Assembly: GCA_018524725.1 (NCBI GenBank)
Contig: JAEUWP010000397.1
Location: forward strand, 1 to 64,000
From: Podaxis mareebaensis
Lineage: Eukaryota > Basidiomycota > Agaricomycetes > Agaricales > Agaricaceae
Direction: 5' to 3'
DNA: 64,000 nt
In this document: positions 23,405 to 35,853 of the stretch, piece after piece
How the letters are laid out: each line of letters begins with the position of its first letter
How positions within the stretch are numbered: the stretch's first letter is position 1
Notes under the pieces: generated by a model
Database searches by the model: none
Seen by the model: only the letters and a program-made list of their open reading frames with translations
Told to the model about the DNA's origin: nothing
Position numbers and translations under genes: made by a program

Positions 23405-26400
23405 TCAATCGCTATGGATTGAGTCATCATCCGCTAAGAATGGTCTATGAAATGATTGAGTTAATAATCACAAACCGTAAGACAGTATTGAAGAACGTAC
23501 GCATACTCATAATCGTTACGAATGGCAATTGCCATCCACTCCTCGTCTGTGCCAGGCGGAAGGCCTTGTCCACCCGCAAGACTAAGTACGACGGGAAGAA
23601 GAAGGAGGCCGTGAAGCGCGCCAGAGACGATGAGTGTTAGCCACATACGAAAGTAGTAAATCTATGCAGCGACGTGAGATAGTAACTGACACGAAAAGCG
23701 GAATCGCCTAACCTCAAGAAGTTTGGAGCGCGTGAGCGCCAAGACAGACATTCCAATGAGCTTGGTAAACGTGATACCAGACAAAACCTTACAAGGCCAC
23801 GTAAAGGCGCGGGTTAATCGAAGCTTTGCCATCAAAATGCTGCCAGACCAACTCACCGAAGGTCCAACATCCACAAGGGCAACATGTATCCTCTCATCCC
23901 ATTCCTTCTGTCCCTCAGGCTGGCCAGATGCCAGCGTACTCCCAGAGGCAGCGGTCGACGACGAACTTGCAACATTCATAAATGCCCTCGCAACATGCGC
24001 ACAAAACTCGACAGCGATGCCCAATGAAATCACTAGATTTACCAAACTAATCGCATTCAAACTGACCCCCCACAATGGCATAACGCCCATCACGCTCACC
24101 ACTGTCATTGCAACGACTCCAGTGACGATCGTCGCAGTGCGCCAGGATCCGAGGAGCAGCGCGGTGACGACGAGTACAGAGGCAAGCCCGAGCCCGAGGA
24201 CCTCCTGTGTGATCCCGACGATGTGCGCGTATTGGTCGAAGAAAACGTAGAAGAGGGAGTAGGGGAAGACTTCAGCGCCGGTTTCTTGGGTGATCTCGTC
24301 TGCGATTCGGTGTGCGGCTGCGAACGCGTTAATGTAATCGTCTTGTGACTTGAGCGGTTTGTGAAATGTGCGGAAGTGAGATGCTTCAACCTGGGACGAG
24401 TCTTGGGTGAATGAGAGGGCGTCGCCGAATGCGGTTTTGCCTGCAAGGGAACATTCGGCCGTTGTTGGCGAGATGAGCCACCGTTTGAGGTATCTCATGA
24501 ACTCTTCATCTTCAGGGAGCCCGTCCATTGTGATGTTCCACGCTGGTTCGTGGTCTTCATAGCAGGGTTTGCACAGGCGAGATGGAGTACGGCCAGTGCA
24601 AAATACCGAAGGATTATTCTTGCGGACACGACAACATTCATCATTGACGGGATTGAGCCAACCGAGGAAGTTGTCGATCCAGGAAGCGGTGGGTTGATTG
24701 ATGAACGAGGTTTCGGGTCTCTTACGCTCAGCTTCGAGTCGATTTGTGAGGGAAAAGTCTTGGCAAGTTGTGAAACGACCACAGAGTGCTTGTTGGTCTG
24801 CCCGTTGTGTAACATCAAGGTCCTTAGCAACGAAATAGACGGGAGGTCCGACGTCAAGGTATGCGTCGACAGAATCGAAGTACGAAACAAGGTACGAATC
24901 CGAGGGCAAAGCCAGTCGTTGGTCTGTAGCATCAGTCAGCTACAGATCTACCAGCGGAATTTCAGGCGACTTACCCAGTCCGAGTTGCAGATATTGGATG
25001 GAGATTACGGATGCAACAGCTGTCCCAAGGAATATAATCATGACACCGGCTTTGGTGGCAGGCTTTAAGAGGAAAGGCGCATAGTAACGACGGATGAACC
25101 GCGCCATCCGACCAAGGCTGCTCGAGCTAGCAGATGTCTCTGATAGTGCAATTCGAGACGAGAGGCGAATGCAAGGGAAGCAGTCAACACGACTGCTCTG
25201 AAACGAAGTCAGTCAAATGAGTGAGGATGCCTGGGGACCGAACTGACCTCGACGCGTTTGAGATCCAAAAGCAAGGCACTGACAAATACAGTCACTTGCA
25301 GTGTCGCATTGATTAACACGCTTCCAGCAGCATACAACGCGAAGTTGCGCACAGCAGGCATAGGGACCAAACCTCCTAGAGCAAAGGCCACGGTCTCCGT
25401 GATGGTGCTCAACAAAATGGAAGGTCCCATTTTCGCCAAGGTCCTTGCCACTCTCTCTTCTGCGCTCAGATACAACGGGAGCGAAGTATCATCCATGTCT
25501 ACGTGTGTTGACTCGAATGGTGAGCGGTGAGAGTTAGTGGGAGATAATGGGCCCGGGTAGTTCCCTTGCGCGGTTGGTGCTGCATTAGGTCCATGAAGTA
25601 CGTTCTGGCGGTCGAGCTCATGGACGAGGATGAATACATTATCGACGCCAACAGCAAGGACGAGGAAGGGAATGACTTCGGCGATAATGAGTGTGACCCT
25701 GATGCCCAGTAAAGAGAAAAATCCAACAGCAGTCGAGATAGATAGAAGGACCAAGCAGATGCTGAAAAGTCCAAGCATCACCTTTGAGTTGACAAAGAGG
25801 CTACGAGGGAGACGGGGAAAGATGGTGGGAATATTACGGGAGTCGATTGAAAGATCAGATGGTACATTAGACCGCTTGAGGAGTTTTGGGAAGTTGCGGA
25901 TCCACCGAGTAAGCGAGGATATAACACCGTCTTCATCTTTTGTTGCGGATCCACTGCCAAGGGTTAAGGAGACATAGAGAAACATAGCCAAGTACGACAA
26001 AACGACAATGCGAACATCTGTGTTCGTACTCTTGTTGAGTTCCTCCTCGAGGGATACCCCAGTCGAGAAAACGACTGACAGATCAGACTCTGCTTCGGAG
26101 CGTTGGCTCAACTGGGTGAGGTATTCGCGCAGGGTAATCTCCCATTCCGTGATTATGGCTTGTTTGTGAGGATCGAGTGAGTCGGAAACAACATATGTGA
26201 CAATAAGGGCCTCAGCTTTCAAGTACTCTTTAAAGCCCCTGTCATTGACAGGAACCCCCCCTAACACAAATTGTGGTTCAAGCGGTTGTTCAAAGTCGGG
26301 GAGACAATCAACCGGGCTCCAAGCGCACTCCTCGAGGTGGTCGGCCCAAGTGTCGGGGTCATAACCATACAAATCATTTCCATACCAAGCCGCGACGGAC

Positions 26401-27924
26401 TGCACGACACATGCTCCACGTGGACCTGCAGGCTTGAAACAAACGTCATCGAGAGTGAATCCGTTGGGCGAAACGAGATCACGAATATCTCGTTCAACCT
26501 CAAACCAGTATTTGAGGTGATCCCAAGACAACACTGGAGCCTTCCTGTCAACGGCGATTGACGTGGTGGTGTTGTTGTTGTTAGGGCTTGACCCTGTTGC
26601 CTGGGGTGCAGCAGTAACAAAGATTTGTTCGGTGCGATAGAATGGTCCGAAATGTTGGTCAAAGTACTCCTTCTGTAGCCTGCTCTCTGAGTCTGGAGCT
26701 ACCCATAAGCGGACAGGGTCTGTTTCAACAGCAAACTTGCCCCATCCGAGGTTCAACAGGCCGACGATAAGAAATACAATAGCGAATATGAACCAAGGGT
26801 GACTGGCAGCGAAAAGGCCGAGGTAATAAAAGCTTTTGCGGACCATGTTGTTGAGACGATACTGACGGGGTTGGACTGTCTCAATAGGATCAAGTAAAGC
26901 AGCTCCTCGACCCAGGTGGCGGGATTCGGACTGGGTGCCCAGGGAGTCCTCCTCGATATACTGTGATAACGATGCCGCACCAACAAGTCCGCGTGTGTGG
27001 ATCCTTGGTGAGGCGGCCTCTTCTGAAAGGGCAACGCGTTCGTAAGACCTCTCGCGGCGGTGACGCCGAAAGGTAGAAATGCCGTAGCCCGTCAGAAAAC
27101 CCAGAACCACCAATGAATAAGTGATTATGAGGATGAAGGTTAAGCATGACAGCGAACCAACAACACAGGTAGGTCCTGCATCAGGTAAGGGAACGGGTGG
27201 TAGGGTGGGACATATGGTGGGACAATCAATGCAAGTACACCGGCTAGTCAGGTCGCTATCGTAGCAGTTCCGAGGTGGAGCATCGTAGGGGGAAATTTCG
27301 ATGGGCGGAATGGTTGGGAAATCGATTTGAAAAGGACTTCCAAGAGGTTTCTCGTCGCCCAGGAATTTGAAAAACGCACGGTAGTCCTTCGCACCACCTC
27401 CAATGAAGTCCATGGCATAACCATTGGTGACACCGAACTGCACATCTTTGCAGCTATCATAGAACCCTTTGCCAAAGTTCTCCGTAACGAAGAAATCGGC
27501 AGACTTGACTGCTGTCTGACCGCTCGGAGACTCTTGGGTTGCAGTGATGTTCACGAACTCGGCTTGGTGAGGAGAGCACGTAAAGGAGCAAAAGAATGTC
27601 CTGAAGTTATTCCTGCAAGCAGGACAAGATGCTAGGAAAGCTTCCACCTGGACAAAGTTAGTCTTGAGTGTCTCGACCTGGTCGGAGGTGCAGCACACTG
27701 GTCCGTTGGCGAACTCAGCCCCGCAAACCTCTACGAGTAGTGAACGAGCATCATTATCCTCAGGCTGCAGTAGAATAAAGTGAGCACTACTTGTAGCAAG
27801 ATGAGGGAAAACGACGTGCCTCCTTCGGTGGTCCATCATATGGGCATGGCAGAGGTTTGAACCCCTTGGTGCCGCATGATGACCGCATAGCGCACCGTCC
27901 CACATTTCCTCCATTATCGCTCAT
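23405..27924 (-). CDS. NCR1: NPC1 / NCR1 sterol transporter
   Basis: Six exons (27924-27820, 27764-25248, 25197-24975, 24923-23713, 23661-23501, 23444-23405 on the minus strand) give 1418 residues. The cysteine-rich N-terminal sterol-binding domain has GRCAMRSSCGTKGFKPLPCP, VCCTSDQVETL, CPACRNNFRTFFCSFTCSP. A membrane segment follows, then the luminal domain, the sterol-sensing domain (VMLGLFSICLVLLSISTAVG, LGIRVTLIIAEVIPFLVLAV, GVDNVFILVHEL), a second luminal loop with CCRV and CKPCYED, and a C-terminal RND-type permease domain (GISLNAISLVNLVISLG-like). It ends DYEYAPFLADDDSIHSD, a tail seen in fungal homologues. The protein moves sterol out of the vacuole or lysosome lumen. Two oddities: the first intron needs a GC donor, and the ATG at 27924 leaves no signal peptide, so a 5' exon or other start may be missing. 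Confidence 0.93.
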
Positions 27925-28128
27925 GCTGAACAACCTGGTTTTATGAAGTTCAAAATTGAGAGTAGACAGACAGTTCTGGAAACGGCATAAACACAGAGGG
28001 CTGAGATGACGAGAGAGCGAGGCTAGAGACGCGAGGGTCGCCAGACGAGTGAATGAGCACGTGAATGACAATGACAGTGCAAGCTCCGATCAGCCCCATT
28101 AATCACCATCGTGACTTTTGTCCCTTCC
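27925..28128. promoter_or_regulatory. short divergent region between NPC1 and DPH1
   Basis: About 200 bases separate the two start codons. The minus-strand frame of NPC1 stays open to about 28071, but only from non-ATG codons, with a hydrophobic Leu/Ser-rich stretch (LATLASLASLSRHL) that could have served as a signal sequence. A CACGTG E-box lies at 28059-28064. Confidence 0.4.
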
Positions 28129-29909
28129 ATGATGACCGAATCTGTCCAGTCCCCAAGGCACCCCTCAAATGCTACAAAACCAAAAAAACGTTTCGTGGGC
28201 AGCAAGTCTGCTAAACCATCCAAACCAGGAGCACAATCCTTCGTCGCCAACCAGATCCCCCCTGATATCCTCCATGACGATCAACTCAATGCTGCAATCC
28301 GACAACTCCCTTCCAACTATTCATTTGAGATTCACAAAACGATACACCATATCCGCAAAAATAACGCCACCATGGTTGCTCTTCAAATGCCAGAGGGTCT
28401 TCAGATGTTTGCTTGCACCATCGCAGATATAATCGAGCGGTGCGCAGGAAATTCTCGACAGTAGTGGACAACTTGCTGAAGGTCTCTGGTAGGTTCACCG
28501 ACGCCTTGACCGTTATCATGGGAGATGTCACGTATGGGGCGTGCTGTATAGACGACTACACTGCAGTAGCTCTTGGGTGTGATATGATGGTGCACTATGG
28601 TCACAGCTGTTTGGGTGCGTTTCTCAATTCCAGTTCTTGTGCGTTATCTCACATGGCATAGTTCCTGTGGACCAGACATCCATCAAGACTCTCTATGTCT
28701 TTGTTGAAATCGGGATTGACTCTTCCCATCTCCATCAGACTATTAGGCTCAATTTTCCGAGCGATAGACAGAGCTTCAGAAATTGTTTGCTTGACGCCGA
28801 AGAGGAGTCCAGTCCCACTCCTGCCGGTATACAGATAAGCTCTGGACTGGCTCAACTTCGAATAGGAGAACCCTCTGACGGTTTCCCTGGAACCGAGCTT
28901 GACCAATCATCTAGCCCATCGGAACCAACGCGTCTGGCTCTCGTGTCGACGATCCAATTCGTTGCGGCTCTACAAAGATTGAAGGAAGATCTTTCGACTG
29001 AATACCAACATCCTACCCAAGATATCGTTTCTGGGCTGATAAAGAATGAAACCGGCGATGACAATGCTGTCTCGCAAGGCAGCGGGCTCAAGTTCTGGGC
29101 GGGACTGTACGAAGCTACAATACCGAGGTCGAAGCCCTTGTCGCCAGGGGAGATTCTCGGGTGTACCGCCCCAACCTTGAAGGATGTAGATGCGCTAATG
29201 TCTGTATCTTTCGCTTTGCCCGTTCATTTTCTCATTATTTCGCTAGATACTTGGGAGACGGACGCTTCCATCTGGAATCTATCATGATTGCCAACCCTAG
29301 TGTCCCCGCATTCCGTTATGATCCATACTCAAAAAAGCTCACAAGGGAGCGATACAATCACTACGAAATGCAGCACATCAGGGATCACGCAGTACAAACT
29401 GCTAGGCGGAGTATTGAGGCATATCAGTCACCCGAAGCAGTCGAAGGTTACTTGAACGGACCTCTCTGGGGAGTGGTATTGGGGACATTGGGTCGCCAGG
29501 GCAACTTCAATCAAATGCAGGTACGTGAAAATATGTCTTTCATGAGACCTCCAAACATACAGTGGCTTGACAATTTCCACTGTAGGCTATCGCACGACAA
29601 TTGGAAGCCTCAACAACACCCATCCCTTACATGCCCATCCTCTTATCCGAGCTTTCACCCGCAAAGCTTGCCCTCTTCAATCCCCACGTCTCGACGTTCA
29701 TTCAAACGTCTTGTCCACGTCTCTCGATTGACTGGGGTTATGCGTTCGATCGTCCGTTACTCAGTCCTTATGAGGCGACCGTCGCTGTCGGTAGCGCGCC
29801 TAGCTGGTTAGATTCTAAAACAGAGAACTCTAAGAGTGGAGCTTACCCTATGAATTTCTACGAAGCGGGCAGTCCCTGGGCTATGTCAAGAGTTAATGCC
29901 TCGTTTTAA
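28129..29909 (+). CDS. DPH1: diphthamide synthase subunit DPH1
   Basis: Five exons (28129-28439, 28493-28614, 28662-29199, 29247-29520, 29586-29909) give 522 residues. Motifs: [149 protein letters not shown] and [13 protein letters not shown]. The three cysteines in GACCIDD, EILGCT and SCPRLS are those that hold the 4Fe-4S cluster of this noncanonical radical SAM enzyme. With DPH2 it transfers the 3-amino-3-carboxypropyl group of SAM to a histidine of elongation factor 2. The third to fifth exons lie inside the right duplication arm, but the reading frame is intact. Confidence 0.95.
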
Positions 29910-30949
29910 ATATAGCACCGTCAGCACCAATAAGGCTTTCCTTCTTTCAAGTTTGTGGCAAGCCCTTGTGACAAAACTACTGACTTGCGTGCCGCTTGGT
30001 GTCAATCTGTGGGTTCTTTTGGATCCGCTCTGCGAAGGGGTTCAGGAAAGAAGGCAAAGAGGCTCGTATTGAGGAGTTCCTAGAACACGTACAAGATCAG
30101 TGGTACTCACAGGGTACTCACGGAGGGTACGTACTCAGTGTGAGAAAATGTAAGGATAACCTCGGTGGCACCAAGCCCCATCGACCATCCTTGAATGGGC
30201 ACCAAATCAAGTTTCGTCGGTCAGTGCGAGCATTTCCGGTCTGTCGAATGGTAACCCGACATTCATACCGATTTATATGTCTCCAAACTCTAAGAAACTG
30301 CCTACAGACGACGCCGTGACGTGATTTACTCGGCACATTCCAAGATCCCCGTCTAATCTCACGTCCTTTCGCACTCTGAAGACCTGAAGGTCGTCAGTCC
30401 GAAATCCATATGGCTCAGAGCCGGTGGCCCCCTTCGCCTCGACGATGTTTTTGCTTTTCTCTCATTCAAACGTCAACTGTTTATCTCGGGTGCCTGTAGG
30501 ATGCTGATTCCAAGACAGTATAGTATAGTTGCATTTAAAAAATGATTCTTAGACGGCATTGAGTCAGGCCCAATCCAATGCGCAGCAGAAAATAACTACA
30601 GTTTAGGCGCTAGTGATGACATAAGGAACAGTGTTTTTACCTGTAATCACGTCAGATCTGATCTATGCCGCCCCTTCCATTGGAAACGCACACCCTGAGG
30701 AGTGTAAATGCAAACCTAATCTCTGAGCGGAGTTCTCAATAGTATTCGACCGTTTCGGCATACCTGCTGTGTGGCCAGAGGTGCCATGAGTGGTTCGTTA
30801 GCGCTATTGTGATCAGTGGTAGTGTGAAAACCTTGTTGAAGTTTGCATTTCCCCAGTGTTCTTAAGAGCGCCCCCCACGCGTCCGCCTTATGTGCTTTGC
30901 TTCTGCCTCTGCTATTTCCTCATCTCCTCTTGTTATGTTACAGGACTCG
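29910..30949. other. intergenic region between DPH1 and the DUF6533-like gene
   Basis: Open frames at 29996-30319 and its complement have no family resemblance. Positions 29910-30449 are the part that is missing from the left arm; 30450-30949 is shared with it and includes the upstream flank of the DUF6533-like gene. A possible 5' splice-like sequence GTGCCTGTAGGATG is shared by the arms but I cannot attach it to a gene. Confidence 0.4.
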
Positions 30950-32742
30950 ATGGCCGAGAAGGACGAGGTCTCTGCTGTTGTTCGTATGATCCACCTTCAG
31001 CATTATTGCCAACGTAGGTATATCACCGCCTCCTGATGCTGGCGACGACAAATTTAGGAACGATCTAGTTGCAGCTCTCGTCGTTACCTTCTATGATCAT
31101 TGTGAGTATCCGGAACATCATTGTACAATGAAGCAGGTATTAAGTACTGGGGGACGATAACGATAGTTCTTACCTTTGACCAAGAGGTGAGCACAAACTT
31201 GACTATGTGCAATTTCTAGGCTGAATACCCGGTCTAGCTGGAACTGATATGGGTCAGTCCGCACCCTTGGGTACTTCGGACACTGTTCATTTTTTTTTCT
31301 TTGGCTCAGAAGAAGCGCTGGTCAAAATCAAAAGTTCTCTATCTTCTAGTGAGCGCCCCTTCGAATATCCTTCTCATTAGAGACTAATAGTTGCTCAGTG
31401 TCGATATGTCGGAATTATCCTCATATTGTAAGTGACAAGGTGGTTGTAGTAGGAACAGCGTAGCTTATTTCTCTACGGTCATCAAGTTGGGAGACATTTG
31501 GTATGATGTTATCCCATCTCCTATTCCGCTGACCTCTGATAATGTATAGTCCTCGTGAACCTGCATCCTACTTATGAGGTAAGTGCAATTCCTTGTGACT
31601 CGATATAAACGCGGTACTGAATGTTCTCTCCCAGTTGTAAGTACCTATCCTTTCTGAGCAAAATACCAGACTAAGTTGCAATCCGTGTAATTGCTGTCTA
31701 GTTGCACGTATCCCCTGAATTGACGTTCTGGTTCTTGGACTGACTTGCATGTTCTAGGTGTTTGGGGTACTCGAGTCATCGCATTATTGGGTACTACATG
31801 TGCATGGATTACACAACGTAGGTCGTCCTAGAGCCAGCGGTGATCTCGTAATGATGTCCTTTAGTTATTATGCAATTTCGCATCCAAGCCCTCTACAATA
31901 ACAGAATACTGTCCAAGTGTCTCTCTGCGGTCTTTATGTGTGAGGTTGTCGGTCTAGTCACGCTTGGTTTCTTGGTGTTGCAAGAGGTGACAGGTCGGTC
32001 CATTCGCGTTCTTCTCACTATATGCATCTTTGAGTTGTTTGGACAGTGACGCATGAGCCGCTCCCTGGAATATACCAATGCACTTTCCTCAAATTCCCAT
32101 CCTATTCCTTCGTATTTTGGGTCCCTATCTTATTCTTTGATACTCTCATGTTCATCCTGGCAGTGGGTATTGTTGCCAGGAATTGGCGCCAGCTTCCTCC
32201 GGGATCTGTGCCTGAACGTATTGGCATCTCGCTTGTGACCATCTTACTTCGTGATAATTTTGGATATTTCCTCTTGTAAGTCAACCTCCCTTACCTCCCT
32301 TATTGGGTTCAAGTTGAAGAGGCGGTTTAGGGCATGTGGAATATACCTAACAACGACGATCATTTGGTTGACTGCGGAATCCCAATACCTCCCCATCCCA
32401 GCATGCTTCTCCTACTCTGTAATTACGGTCACGAGCTGCCGCCTTATCCTCAACCTCTGTGATGCATATCATAACCCTCGGAGCTATGTGACAAGAGGCG
32501 CTACTGAGTGGGATACAAAACCATTGGAGTTTAATACTATACGTTTGTTCATGAATGCAACAAGCTCGGTTACCGGGACGGCGGTGACTGCGTATTTGCA
32601 GAATACAGCCACAAGTGGGTCAGAGGATGGTATGGAGCTGAGTATAGTTTCAGGACTTGCTGAACATACGACTAAGGTCTCCCTCCAGGGGAGAATCAGC
32701 CCAAGGAGCTCACTCAGCACACGCAAGCCTAACTATATCTAA
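30950..32742 (+). CDS. DUF6533-like multi-pass membrane protein, right copy
   Basis: Same exon design as the left copy: MAEKDEVSAVVRMIHLQHYC, then after two introns VVTFYDHFLTFDQELELIW, then KKRWSKSKVLYLL, MQFRIQALYNNRILSKCLSA, PLPGIYQC, FWVPILFFDTLMFILAVGI, LLRDNFGYFLL and RLILNLCDAYHNPRSYVTRG. In the exon starting THEPLPG the two copies share about 84 percent of residues. Frames of the exons I could read are open here too. The product is a predicted membrane protein of unknown role, possibly receptor-like by topology. Exons between about 31400 and 31860 were not resolved, so only outer limits are given. The C terminus is about 12 residues longer than in the left copy because of a short length difference. 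Confidence 0.65.
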
Positions 32743-32746
32743 CTAG

Positions 32747-33832
32747 ATTGTTGCCCCGTTAGAATCGCAAATCCGCTCCGAGCCCGACCTCCGATCCGAG
32801 TTTTTGGGATGTCAATGCATTGTGATTTCCCTTCACATCCTCCTTTCCTTTTGGGTTATCCTTTCAGACATGGCCTTTAGAATAGAATTCCTTTCATCTT
32901 ACATGCCTATTTATCCACAGTTCTTTGTAGATATGATGTCTTTCATTATTGACCCCTTTTTTATGGCCCTTACCATAGAAAACCTATATATTGCACCTTT
33001 GTAGATAGACACCCTCAGATTTTGTTTGTGTATGTTGAGAGGCTGAGGTGAGTTAGATAATACTTATGTCTTTCATGGTACTGATTATGTTGTAGTTATC
33101 TTGTTATTCCTACAGGTACTTAATATGGATCTTGTTCATGTATGTTGAGAGGCTGAGTTATCTTGTTATTCCTACATGCCCTTGGTACTTAGGTTACTTT
33201 CTTGAGTAAAACCCATGTGACCATTGTTGTGCATAAGGTTACCATAGTATATAGAGATAATTCATCCCCTAGCTGATTGCTAGGTTTGATGAGATACCTT
33301 TGTTCTTTAAGGGACTGTTTGTTCAACATTGGGTTCTGTTTCATAAACCATTGGTTCAAGTTCTAGGGGAGGTGATGGTGACAATGAGGCAGGATGTGCT
33401 GGTGTTGGAGGGACACTCTGAGGAGCCAGGGTATTGAGCAATAAGTCTATTACAGACTTCACTAGACACCCATTAAACTCCTAGAGCCTTGGTTATAAGC
33501 TTGGATTCTGCAGATCATATTCAGTTTAACCTTTCCTCAGACATTCTCAGACATTATACTTGTTACAGACTTCACTTTATGCCCATTAAACTCTTGGAGC
33601 CTTGGTTACAAACCCAGATTCTACAGATCATATTCAGTTTAACCTTTCCTTGGGCATTCTCAGACTTTGTTCCTTGTAAATACTTTCCTCTGCCTTGTTT
33701 CTTCTGTCATATCCCTTTATCAGATTTTTTACCAGATTTTCTTATATTTTCTGATTATCTGTGATTATCTTGATTATCTCAGTTTCTCTGTTATCTGTTC
33801 TATCTACTCCACTCCTGTCCTTTGGATGTCCA
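32747..33832. other. AT-rich, CpG-free repeat-derived region with internal duplications
   Basis: No gene recognised. From about 32815 onward CG dinucleotides nearly vanish. The motif TGTATGTTGAGAGGCTGAG occurs at about 33029 and 33139, and TTATCTTGTTATTCCTACA at about 33097 and 33157. A 112-base unit is tandemly duplicated at 33451-33664. The region is probably old retrotransposon sequence. Confidence 0.5.
33451..33664. repeat. two-copy tandem repeat, period 112 bp
   Basis: Unit one begins TTACAGACTTCACTAGACAC at 33451 and unit two TTACAGACTTCACTTTATGC at 33563. Both contain CCCATTAAACTC, GAGCCTTGGTTA and CAGATCATATTCAGTTTAAC. The differences are mainly C/T and G/A changes. Confidence 0.8.
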
Positions 33833-34521
33833 GTATCACAACTGCTTGCATGCTTCTACACTTACTTTTCCACACTTATCTAATGTCCAAAAATCTGATT
33901 CTGATGTTCCAACTTTGCATGACTCTGATCCACTCATTCTATTAATGGATTTTGTCCACCTTGTTGTCTGAACAGGCAGGTGCACTCACTCAGTTGCTCA
34001 CAACCTCTGCAATGAGTGATGTTCATTCACTTTTCCTTTATTCTCTTAGATCCTTTACCTTTGTCTTGGTAACTTCATTCTTGTTTCTGTTCTGCATTTT
34101 ATTACCTTCTACTTAGTTTTCCTTCTGACCCATCTCCATACTTGTACCTTTTGCCCATTTCCTAGTTCTTGTGTATCTCTGAAATGTTTTACCCACTTGT
34201 ATTTGTTATTATTCTCCAGTTACTTTTCTGTCTTCTGCATCTGATCCTTAATGCATATTTAAGCATAGTAGTTCTGTATCCATTTTCTCAGTCTGAATAT
34301 TGACTTTGTTAATCCCACTGACTCCTGTCCTGCTTGTCTGCCCCCTGGGTCATCTTCTGACCACTCTTGCTGTTTGTCCAAACCCCTCCTTGCATTCCTT
34401 CACCTCTGGGTTTTCTGTTTCTACCCAAATTGGACTAACACAATACTGGAAGGGCACAGTACATAGGCTAAGGCCAAGGTTCACTCCCTGAAGCTAATAG
34501 GTGCCCACCTGGAATGTAACA
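33833..34521 (+). mobile_element. long terminal repeat of a Ty3/Gypsy element (plus orientation)
   Basis: A 689-base copy that is the reverse complement of 35854-36544. It begins TATCACAACTGC (a one-base change from TGTCACAACTGC in the other copy) and ends GAATGTAACA. Flanking pentamers TCCAG and TCTAG differ at one base, compatible with a decayed 5 bp target duplication and thus a solo LTR. A segment about 80 bases before the end resembles a primer-binding site (ATACTGGAAGGGCACAG), so the true LTR boundary could instead be near 34442. Confidence 0.65.
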
Positions 34522-34837
34522 TCTAGATACATCATAGACAGACTCCTTTTTCTGGTACCTTCACCACAGTTATTAGTTTCCATGTTCTTTGTATTCTTCT
34601 TTGAGTAGTAACTAGTATTCTACTTATCTGTTTCACTTTCCAGACTTATCCTGACTAGTAGTATATAAGTCATACTACAACTATTTGTACTCAGCCAGAA
34701 TATCAACTTAGACCTTTCTCTTCTCCCTCCTATCTGTCTACCACAAGTCTGTTCTGTGGTCCAGACTTGTCCTACCTTTGTTTGCTATCTATCTACTTAT
34801 CTACTCAAGTTCATAGTTAGTCAAGTGAGGCCACCAT

Positions 34838-35853
34838 GGTATCAGAGGGGCATAACACATAAGTTGAAGCCAAGACCTCAACCCTATGTCCACATACATC
34901 TGCTCTTGGCCACCTATGGTCTGCCCCTATCTGGAGTCAGTTCTTAACAGTATATCCTAACTCAAACCTCCAGTATTGTTTCAAACTTTTATGCCATCTA
35001 TCACCCAAAGTGCTGCACAAGCTCAAGGAATCACTATTCCTGAACCTGTTCTTCCATGCACAAATTGTGAATTCTCCAATACCCCTGCTCCACCACAATC
35101 TTCTTCCAATATATCATTTACTACTACTTCCAAATTCAAAACTCAAACCCAGCCTCCTCCCAGGCTTTTGCAAGGTGGCTCTAGTAGTACTCCAGACCCC
35201 AGAGATAATGGTAATAGTGAAGGCAGACCTGGCAAGTACAAAGGTGAAAATCAAGGTCCCCAGGAGCTTTTAGCCAGTATCTTCAGCTACCTTGTCCATA
35301 CTTTCCATTCTCTTGAGCAAAGTAGCTCTGTCAGCCCAGATAATCTCCCTTGTATGAAAGTCCAAGAACTAGACACTTTCAACAGGTTACACCCTTTTAA
35401 ACTCCACTAATGGGACTTCCAGTAGCACTTCTATTTCACTGCCAATCTGCATGTTCACTAAGAATTTCTCCAAAATCTGTTTTGTTATCACATATCTGTC
35501 TAGCACTACCCTCAACTAGTTTCAAACCATTCTTACATCTGAAGACCTTGATTAGTCCAATCACAAGTTTTTTAACAACTGGGAAAACTTCATCAAAGAA
35601 ATAAAAACATGTTTTGGACTTGCAGACCCAACTGGAGAGGCCTCTGAAGAGCTAGATTCTTTCTAGATAGCTAGTAATCAGCCTATCTTCAAGTATGACC
35701 TTGAGTTTAACCACCTAGCTAGTTTGGTCAGGTGCCAAACTCAGTCCTCTGTCATCATTATTATAGAGGTCTTCTAGATCATATTCAGGACTTGATTGCC
35801 ACTTAGGTGGAGGGTAAGCCATCCTCTTTGGATAAAATGAAAAAAGTCACTAG
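34838..35853 (+). pseudogene. truncated Ty3/Gypsy gag with leader
   Basis: TGGTATCAGAGGGGCATAAC at 34838 resembles a primer-binding site complementary to initiator-Met tRNA, although the same motif type occurs within the LTR copies nearby. A frame at 34976-35410 continues, with frameshifts, into a gag-like segment: VQELDTFNRLHPFKLH, FIKEIKTCFGLADPTGEA, EELDSF and KYDLEFNHLASLV, a retrotransposon gag core. An in-frame TAG interrupts it after EELDSF. It ends abruptly at 35853 where the minus-oriented LTR begins, so it is a decayed 5' fragment. Confidence 0.6.

Larger units (their letters stand above)
28832..32746. repeat. right arm of a large inverted duplication
   Basis: Reverse-complement partner of 17588-20433. 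It begins inside the third DPH1 exon, includes the DPH1 3' end and downstream flank, and the second DUF6533-like gene. Because DPH1 here is complete, this arm is most simply the parental copy. Its right edge, near 32746, is only about 70 bases from the start of the CpG-poor retrotransposon block. Confidence 0.9.

Noticed and set aside
25258..25977. Plus-strand open frames opposite NPC1
   Set aside because: They mirror the NPC1 membrane domains and carry no signals of their own.
28769..29246. A transposon-like insertion disrupting DPH1, suggested by repetition of this segment at 20 kb
   Set aside because: The segment encodes conserved DPH1 sequence with the GEILGCT cysteine and joins its neighbouring exons in frame; the copy at 20 kb is the derived fragment.
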